A stretch of DNA of 64,000 nt from positions 1 to 64,000 of the forward strand of contig JASJAR010000010.1 of assembly GCA_030066905.1 (NCBI GenBank), in the 5' to 3' direction. A program made the translations under genes and the position numbers. Shown one piece after another: positions 59,009 through 64,000 of the stretch. Each line of letters starts with the position of its first letter. Positions within the stretch are counted from its first letter, which is position 1. This DNA is from Paracoccaceae bacterium. Lineage in GTDB: Bacteria > Pseudomonadota > Alphaproteobacteria > Rhodobacterales > Rhodobacteraceae. The notes under the pieces were generated by a model. That model was given only the letters and a program-made list of their open reading frames with translations. It ran no database searches and was not told the origin of the DNA.

Positions 59009-62000
59009 ATGGAAACCCTGACCGTCCGCAACCCCCGCCTGGTCGCCCTGGCATTGATGGTGATCGTCGTTGCAGGGCTTTCGGCGTTCCTGACGCTCGG
59101 CCGGCAGGAAGACCCGACAATCACCAATATCAACGCTGTTGTGACAACGGCGTATCCCGGCGCCGATCCGGCGCGCGTCGAAACCCTCGTCACCCGGCCC
59201 ATCGAGGAAGAGCTTCGCCAGATCCCAGAAATCAACGTGATCTCCTCGACCTCGGCCGAGGGGATCTCGATTGTCAGCATTGAATTGCAGGAGACCGTAG
59301 ACCCCGGCAGCATCGAGCAAATCTGGTCGGAGACACGCGACGCGGTCGCTGATGCCGCCCTGGCATTTCCCGCTGGCGCGCTCCAGCCGGAGGTCGATTC
59401 GGACCGTCTCGGCGCCTATGCCGCCATCGTGGCCCTGACTGCGGAGACAGACGCCCCGAACCCCGCGATCCTTGCCCGCTACGGCGATCTTCTGGCCGAG
59501 CGCCTTCGCAACACGCCCGGCGCCAAGCTCGTCACGCTCTATGGCGAGGCGACCGAGGAGATTCTCGTCGAGATCGACCCCGCAGCCAGCGCCGCCCTCG
59601 GCCTCACGCCGGACGCGATCTCAGCCGCAATCGCCCAGGCCGATGCCAAGGTGCGCTCGGGGCGCGCCGTCGGGTCCGGCCAGGACATTCTACTCGACGT
59701 CTCCGGCGATTTCGAAACCCTCGACCGGGTGCGTGAGGTCGTGCTCGCCGAAGACGGTCGGGGCAACGTCACCCGGCTCGGCGACATCGCCGAGGTGCGC
59801 CGGGCGGTCGAGGACCCCGCCGCCTCCGTTGCGCTGTCGAACGGACAGCCGGCCATCGTCGCCGCCGTGATGGTCGAGGACGGCTTGCGGATCGACCAGT
59901 GGATGGGCTGGCTGCAAGAAGACCTCGACGCCTTCCGCGCCGATCTTCCCGCCTCGCTGACGCTGACCCAGGTCTTCGACCAGAGCGAGTACACCGACGA
60001 ACGGCTTGCCGAGGTCGCGACGAACATGGGGATCGGGATCGCGCTTGTCGTTGCCGTGCTGCTGGTGACACTCGGCGTCCGGGCCGCGCTGATCGTGGCA
60101 CTCGTCCTGCCCGTCGTCAGCCTGGCGACCATCGCCTCGATGAGCTTCATCGGCCTGCCGATCCACCAGATGTCGGTGACCGGGATCATCGTCGCACTTG
60201 GGCTCCTCGTCGACGCCGCCATCGTGATGACCGACGAAATCCGCCAGCGCCTCGGGCGCGGTCTGCCACGGCTCGAAGCCGTGAGCGATGGCGTCCGCCG
60301 CCTCGCCGCGCCGCTTTTGGCCTCGACGGTGACAACGGCGCTGTCCTTCGTGCCGATGATCCTCCTGCCCGGCCCGGCTGGGGATTTCGTGGGCTCCATC
60401 GCCATCGCGGTCGTGCTGATGCTCGCCTGGTCGCTCATCGTGGCCCTGACCATCACGCCCGCCATCGCCGGCCGTTTTCTCGCCGCGAACCGGCCCGGGG
60501 GCATCCGGTCGGGCCGCACCGGCAGGATACTGCGGGCCAGCCTCGAATGGTCGGTGCGGAACCCCCTGAAATCCATCGCCCTCGCCCTGGTCCTTCCCGT
60601 CACCGGTTTTGCGAGCTTCGGCACGCTGACGGCCCAGTTCTTCCCAGGTGTCGACCGCGACCAGTTCCATATCGAGGTCGAGCTTCAGCCCGGGACAGCG
60701 CTTTCGGAGACCCGTGCGGTCTCAGAACGGATCGACGCGGCGCTCGCTGCCACCCCGGGCATCGAAACGGTCGTGTGGGTGATCGGCGAAAGCGCGCCTG
60801 CGTTCTACTACAACATCGTCGGCAGCCGGGAGAACGAACCGGCCTTCGCCCAGGCGCTCGTCACGACCGAGAGTGCCGAAGCCACCGCCGCACTCCTCAC
60901 GCCGCTTCAGGCGGAGCTGGATGCGAGCTTCCCCGAGGCCCGCATCCTCGTGCGTGGGCTTGTTCAGGGCCCGCCCGTGGATGCGCCGGTGGAGTTCCGC
61001 ATCGTCGGCGCCGATCTCGAAACGCTCCGCGAAACGGGGGACGCGATCCGCGACGTGCTCCTCGGCGTCGACCGCGTTGCCTCGGTACGCGCCGATTACG
61101 AAGGCGGGGCGCCGAAACTCGCCGTCGATGTCGACGAGGACGCCGCCCGCCTCGTCGGGCTCGACCTCGGCAGCGTCGCCCGCCAGCTCGAAGCGACGCT
61201 CGACGGCGCGACCGGCGGCTCGGTGATCGAGGCGGGCGAGGAGCTTCCCGTCCGGGTTCGCCTCGCGGGCGATCTGCGGACCGACCCCGCGCGCATTGCC
61301 ACGCTCGATCTCGTCGGCCCCGGCGGCGCGGTGCCCCTCGATGCGGTCGCTTCGCTCCGCTACACACCGTCGGATGCCGCCATCGTGCGCCGCAACGGGG
61401 AGCGGGTGAACACCGTGCAGGCCTTCACCGAGGCCGGCGCCCTGCCCGAAGAGGTCCTCGCCGATGCGCGCGCGGCGCTCGACGCGGCGGGCTTCGCGCT
61501 GCCTGCCGGGTACCGGCTCGAAATCGGCGGCGACAGCGATGCGCGCAACGATGTCGTCTCGAATCTTCTCGCGCCGATCGGCCTTATCGTCACGCTCTCC
61601 ATCGCCACGGTCGTGATGACGTTCAACTCCTTCCGCCTGACCGCAGTGACCTTCCTCGTCGCCGGGCTGGCGGCGGGGCTCTCGATCCTGTCACTCGCCG
61701 TCTTCGACTACCCCTTCGGGATCAATGCCGTGATCGGGGTGATCGGCTCCATCGGCGTGTCGATCAACGCCGCGATCATCATCCTGACAGGGCTTCAGAA
61801 TTCCCCTGACGCCAGCGCCGGCGACCCGTCGGCCATGGCCGAGGTGGTAATGGGATCGTCGCGCCACATCACCTCGACCACACTGACCACCGCCGGGGGG
61901 TTCCTTCCCCTGATCCTCGGCGGCGGTGGGTTCTGGCCGCCCTTTGCAATGGCCATAGCCGGGGGGGTGCTGTTGTCGACCGTCGTTAGCTTCTACTTCA

Positions 62001-62092
62001 CGCCACAGATGTTCGCCCTCGTCCGGCCTCGCAAGGCGCCCGAAGCGGTGGCGGAGCCCGCCCCGGGCGTGGTTCGCCTGGCGGCCGAGTAG
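59009..62092 (+). CDS. RND efflux transporter permease
   Basis: Trimeric inner-membrane pump of 1027 residues with 12 membrane segments and two large periplasmic loops; RQEDPTITNINAVVTTAYPGADPARVE is the usual first porter segment. In TM4 the proton-relay pair Asp-Asp of AcrB reads VDAAIVM, so only the first Asp is kept. In TM10 the relay Lys region (SAKNA in AcrB) reads SINAA, with Asn at the Lys position. The start at 59009 (METLTVRNPRL) is 4 bp after the adaptor stop. Probably proton-driven efflux under TetR control; substrates unknown. Confidence 0.94.
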   Translation: METLTVRNPRLVALALMVIVVAGLSAFLTLGRQEDPTITNINAVVTTAYPGADPARVETLVTRPIEEELRQIPEINVISSTSAEGISIVSIELQETVDPGSIEQIWSETRDAVADAALAFPAGALQPEVDSDRLGAYAAIVALTAETDAPNPAILARYGDLLAERLRNTPGAKLVTLYGEATEEILVEIDPAASAALGLTPDAISAAIAQADAKVRSGRAVGSGQDILLDVSGDFETLDRVREVVLAEDGRGNVTRLGDIAEVRRAVEDPAASVALSNGQPAIVAAVMVEDGLRIDQWMGWLQEDLDAFRADLPASLTLTQVFDQSEYTDERLAEVATNMGIGIALVVAVLLVTLGVRAALIVALVLPVVSLATIASMSFIGLPIHQMSVTGIIVALGLLVDAAIVMTDEIRQRLGRGLPRLEAVSDGVRRLAAPLLASTVTTALSFVPMILLPGPAGDFVGSIAIAVVLMLAWSLIVALTITPAIAGRFLAANRPGGIRSGRTGRILRASLEWSVRNPLKSIALALVLPVTGFASFGTLTAQFFPGVDRDQFHIEVELQPGTALSETRAVSERIDAALAATPGIETVVWVIGESAPAFYYNIVGSRENEPAFAQALVTTESAEATAALLTPLQAELDASFPEARILVRGLVQGPPVDAPVEFRIVGADLETLRETGDAIRDVLLGVDRVASVRADYEGGAPKLAVDVDEDAARLVGLDLGSVARQLEATLDGATGGSVIEAGEELPVRVRLAGDLRTDPARIATLDLVGPGGAVPLDAVASLRYTPSDAAIVRRNGERVNTVQAFTEAGALPEEVLADARAALDAAGFALPAGYRLEIGGDSDARNDVVSNLLAPIGLIVTLSIATVVMTFNSFRLTAVTFLVAGLAAGLSILSLAVFDYPFGINAVIGVIGSIGVSINAAIIILTGLQNSPDASAGDPSAMAEVVMGSSRHITSTTLTTAGGFLPLILGGGGFWPPFAMAIAGGVLLSTVVSFYFTPQMFALVRPRKAPEAVAEPAPGVVRLAAE

Positions 62093-62112
62093 GCGCCCGG
62101 CGCTTGACAGAC

Positions 62113-62145
62113 CGCCCCCAGATGCCAGTCTGTGGGCGTTTGTCC
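62113..62145 (+). terminator. Intrinsic terminator after the RND operon
   Basis: CGCCCCCAGA-TGCCAG-TCTGTGGGCG forms a 10-bp stem with one mismatch, followed by TTTGTCC. A TTGACA at 62104 overlaps it and could be a -35 for the next gene. Confidence 0.6.
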
Positions 62146-62168
62146 GGCAGCGGTTCGAGGGTGCCCCG

Positions 62169-64000
62169 ATGGTGCGTGTTCTGGTTGGCATGGTGACGGT
62201 CGCGGCAGTGTTCGCCGCCTCCGGCGCTGCCGCCGACCGTATTGAGTTGAAGGACGGCGCAATGACGCTTTCCGCCCCCGCCGCCGTAAACTGTGCCGAG
62301 CCGCCGGATTTCACGCTGGAAGGCGGCGGGCAGGCGTTGTTTGCGATGAACCGGGCAGCGCTCAATACGCTGGTGGCGCAAATGGCCGAGGGTCTGGCAG
62401 CCTCCTGCGACACGCTCGACCGGGTAACGGTTCGCGGCGAGGAACGCGGCGTTTCCTTTTCGTTCGAGGTCACCCGGGCCGGCGGCTGGCGGCTCGACCC
62501 CGCCTCGGACGCCGCCGAGCCGGCCGCCACGCCAGCGGTCGCCGTACCGGCCCCGGCGACGCCGCCGGCATCGGCCACGGTCGCGGCGCCACCGGCCGCA
62601 CAACCTGCCGCCGCGCCGCAACAGACCGCCACGTCCCAGCCGGCCCCCGCCCCCGCGCGCCCCGTGAGACCAGAGATCGAGCCCGGCCTCGAATTCTCCA
62701 CCTTCGTTTCGATGTTCGGCTCGATGCCGAGCCTCCGCGGCCATGTCAGCTTCTCGAATTCCGACGTCTGGACCCGGGTCATGGCCGCGCGGCTCTACGC
62801 GGCGAACCCGCAAATCCTGCAAAACGACGATCTGGCCATCGATCTTCTCGGACAGATGGCCACGGGCCCGGAATACGCCCAGATCCTCGGGCCGCTCGCC
62901 GGCAAGCGGATGCGCGACATATCCGTCTTCGAGCGCCGCGACCTGGCAGAACGCATCCGGCGGGAGGTGAAACCCGGTCTCGACCAGCGCCGGCAGACGG
63001 GGGCGATCCCCGTCTACCATTCGGTGCCGCTCCGCCTTGGCGAGTTCGACTTCGCGACGAGTTCCTTCGCGCTCGACAATGTCGAGCGCCTCCGGCAGCA
63101 CCAGGCGGTCGGCTGGAACAACATCCGGCTACGCAATGCGTTCGACAACGTCGTTCTGCCGCGCCGGCTGCGGGTGACCCAGGACCAGGCGCGCCAGCTC
63201 GATACCTTCCTGCGGGCGCGGGGCGACATGACCGTTCACCTCGCCGTCTTCGCCGAAATCGACCCGCGGGCGCCGCGCGGGGTCACGGCCAGCGACGGCA
63301 ACCAGTGGTTTTCGGCCCGCGCAACGGTGACCCAGGTTGCGCTCTTCGCCGACCAGTCTCTGGCCCAGTTGCTTTACGATTTCACCGCCGAACTGGCCCC
63401 GCTCCAGGCTGAGGTGGACCGGGCCACGGTCGAGTTGCATGCCCCCCTTGCCTGGGCCGAGGACATCGTCGCGGCCATCGACACGCTCAACGGCAATTCC
63501 GGTGCACGAACCGCGGTGACCAACGCCTATATTCAATGGCAGGCGAGCAACCGGGGTCGGCCGCTGAGCGTGACGCAGCCGGAAGCCGAACGCGCGCTTG
63601 CCCTCGGCGCGCCGGGTGCGGCCGTGCGGCTCGCCGGACATGTCGATATCGGGGGCTTCGACCCGATCAACAACGTCGCCTCGGCCGGCCGGGTGTCGAT
63701 CGGCCAGGTCCGGTTCAGAAATCTCAGTTTCCAGAATCGCATTCAGGTCGATCTCGCCCGGATCATCTCGCAGCTCCCGATCGGCAGCGAGAAGGCTGCG
63801 CAGTTCGGCCAGTGGCTGCGGGAAGGGCACCGCTCCTTCGAGATCCGCGTCGAGGGCGACCTCGTTCAGGGCAGCATCTACAACGAAACCGCCCAGGCCG
63901 CGACCGGCACCGCGATCGTCAACCCGACCCGGCTGATCGTCTTCGACCCCCAGTCCGCCCGAACGGGGTCGCCGCAGACGATCCTCGTCGATTACACCGT
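62169..64000 (+). CDS. Large exported protein of unknown function (3' end outside window)
   Basis: Open from the ATG at 62169 to the end of the window, at least 610 residues. The signal peptide is MVRVLVGMVTVAAVFAASGAAA. A first domain of about 90 residues with two Cys (NCAEPPD, ASCDTL) is joined by an Ala/Pro-rich linker at about 117-168 to a long mixed region. This includes YAQILGPLAGKRMRDISVFERRDLAERIRREV and repeated NPTRLIVFDP-like strands. No transmembrane segment after the signal. I do not recognise the family; the linker suggests a periplasmic or cell-surface protein. Coding use fits its neighbours. Confidence 0.85.
   Translation, partial: MVRVLVGMVTVAAVFAASGAAADRIELKDGAMTLSAPAAVNCAEPPDFTLEGGGQALFAMNRAALNTLVAQMAEGLAASCDTLDRVTVRGEERGVSFSFEVTRAGGWRLDPASDAAEPAATPAVAVPAPATPPASATVAAPPAAQPAAAPQQTATSQPAPAPARPVRPEIEPGLEFSTFVSMFGSMPSLRGHVSFSNSDVWTRVMAARLYAANPQILQNDDLAIDLLGQMATGPEYAQILGPLAGKRMRDISVFERRDLAERIRREVKPGLDQRRQTGAIPVYHSVPLRLGEFDFATSSFALDNVERLRQHQAVGWNNIRLRNAFDNVVLPRRLRVTQDQARQLDTFLRARGDMTVHLAVFAEIDPRAPRGVTASDGNQWFSARATVTQVALFADQSLAQLLYDFTAELAPLQAEVDRATVELHAPLAWAEDIVAAIDTLNGNSGARTAVTNAYIQWQASNRGRPLSVTQPEAERALALGAPGAAVRLAGHVDIGGFDPINNVASAGRVSIGQVRFRNLSFQNRIQVDLARIISQLPIGSEKAAQFGQWLREGHRSFEIRVEGDLVQGSIYNETAQAATGTAIVNPTRLIVFDPQSARTGSPQTILVDYT

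Noticed and set aside
1-64000. CRISPR array, prophage, integrase, transposase, tRNA or rRNA
   Set aside because: No regularly spaced repeats, no phage or transposase motifs and no cloverleaf or TTCGANNC-type arm in a suitable gap were seen.

Overview
The window is high-GC DNA from an alphaproteobacterium, most likely a member of the Rhodobacterales (Paracoccaceae / Roseobacter group). This rests on gene families typical of that order: ChoXWV choline transport, DUF1127, DUF2927, a ceramidase-like membrane protein, an XpaC/TelA pair, an EF-G-like second GTPase and an H-NOX/diguanylate cyclase pair. Intergenic terminators carrying a CCAAGATGAAG tail also fit. Everything looks chromosomal. I found no tRNA, rRNA, CRISPR array, integrase or insertion sequence.

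Layout. 1-4477 (minus): sugar/polyol catabolism (LacI regulator, TIM-barrel isomerase/epimerase, Gfo/Idh/MocA dehydrogenase with a frameshifted C-terminus, xylulokinase running off the left edge). 4750-6678: divergent EF-G-like GTPase. 6853-8426 (minus): degenerate H-NOX sensor overlapping an HNOBA-GGDEF diguanylate cyclase. 8499-11883 (minus): MttB-family methyltransferase, HAD phosphatase, secreted nuclease. 12095-15387 (plus): choline ABC operon choX-choW-gfa-choV with a palindromic operator candidate. 15413-19765: exporters, an AT-rich orphan gene, a gene broken by two frameshifts, YebC. 19844-25617: Lrp/LysE pair and two SLC13 permeases with RCK_C domains. 25624-25787: a long rod-like structured-RNA candidate. 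25808-28895 (minus): YmdB, a quinone oxidoreductase remnant, 5-formyl-THF cyclo-ligase, MgtE. 29012-33926: guanine deaminase, inositol-phosphatase family enzyme, XRE and LysR regulators, DUF1127, BI-1. 34049-37575 (minus): aldo/keto reductase, lipoprotein, GNAT, HIT, L33, DUF533. 37721-42696: CPBP protease, RNase P RNA, amidase, lipoprotein, GatA/GatC, ceramidase-like protein. 42755-45400: MBL hydrolase, TadA, DUF5671, RluB. 45441-48723: small membrane protein, XpaC, TelA and DUF2927 operon. 48725-55003: lactate permease, AlkD, SPFH-GYF, CAP and zinc-ribbon proteins. 55344-57023: PfkB kinase, Dtd, ABM. 57138-62092: TetR and a divergent RND efflux pair. 62169-64000: large secreted protein running off the right edge.

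Repeats. Two dispersed families recur. One is terminator-like, always in the 3' flank of the upstream gene, with the tail CCAAGATGAAG (five copies). The other is an about 80-bp palindromic element (four long copies and one short). Two genes are interrupted by single-base shifts, one at a G8 tract, so either base errors in the assembly or recent inactivation must be considered. All functional calls come from reading translated motifs; no database search was possible.
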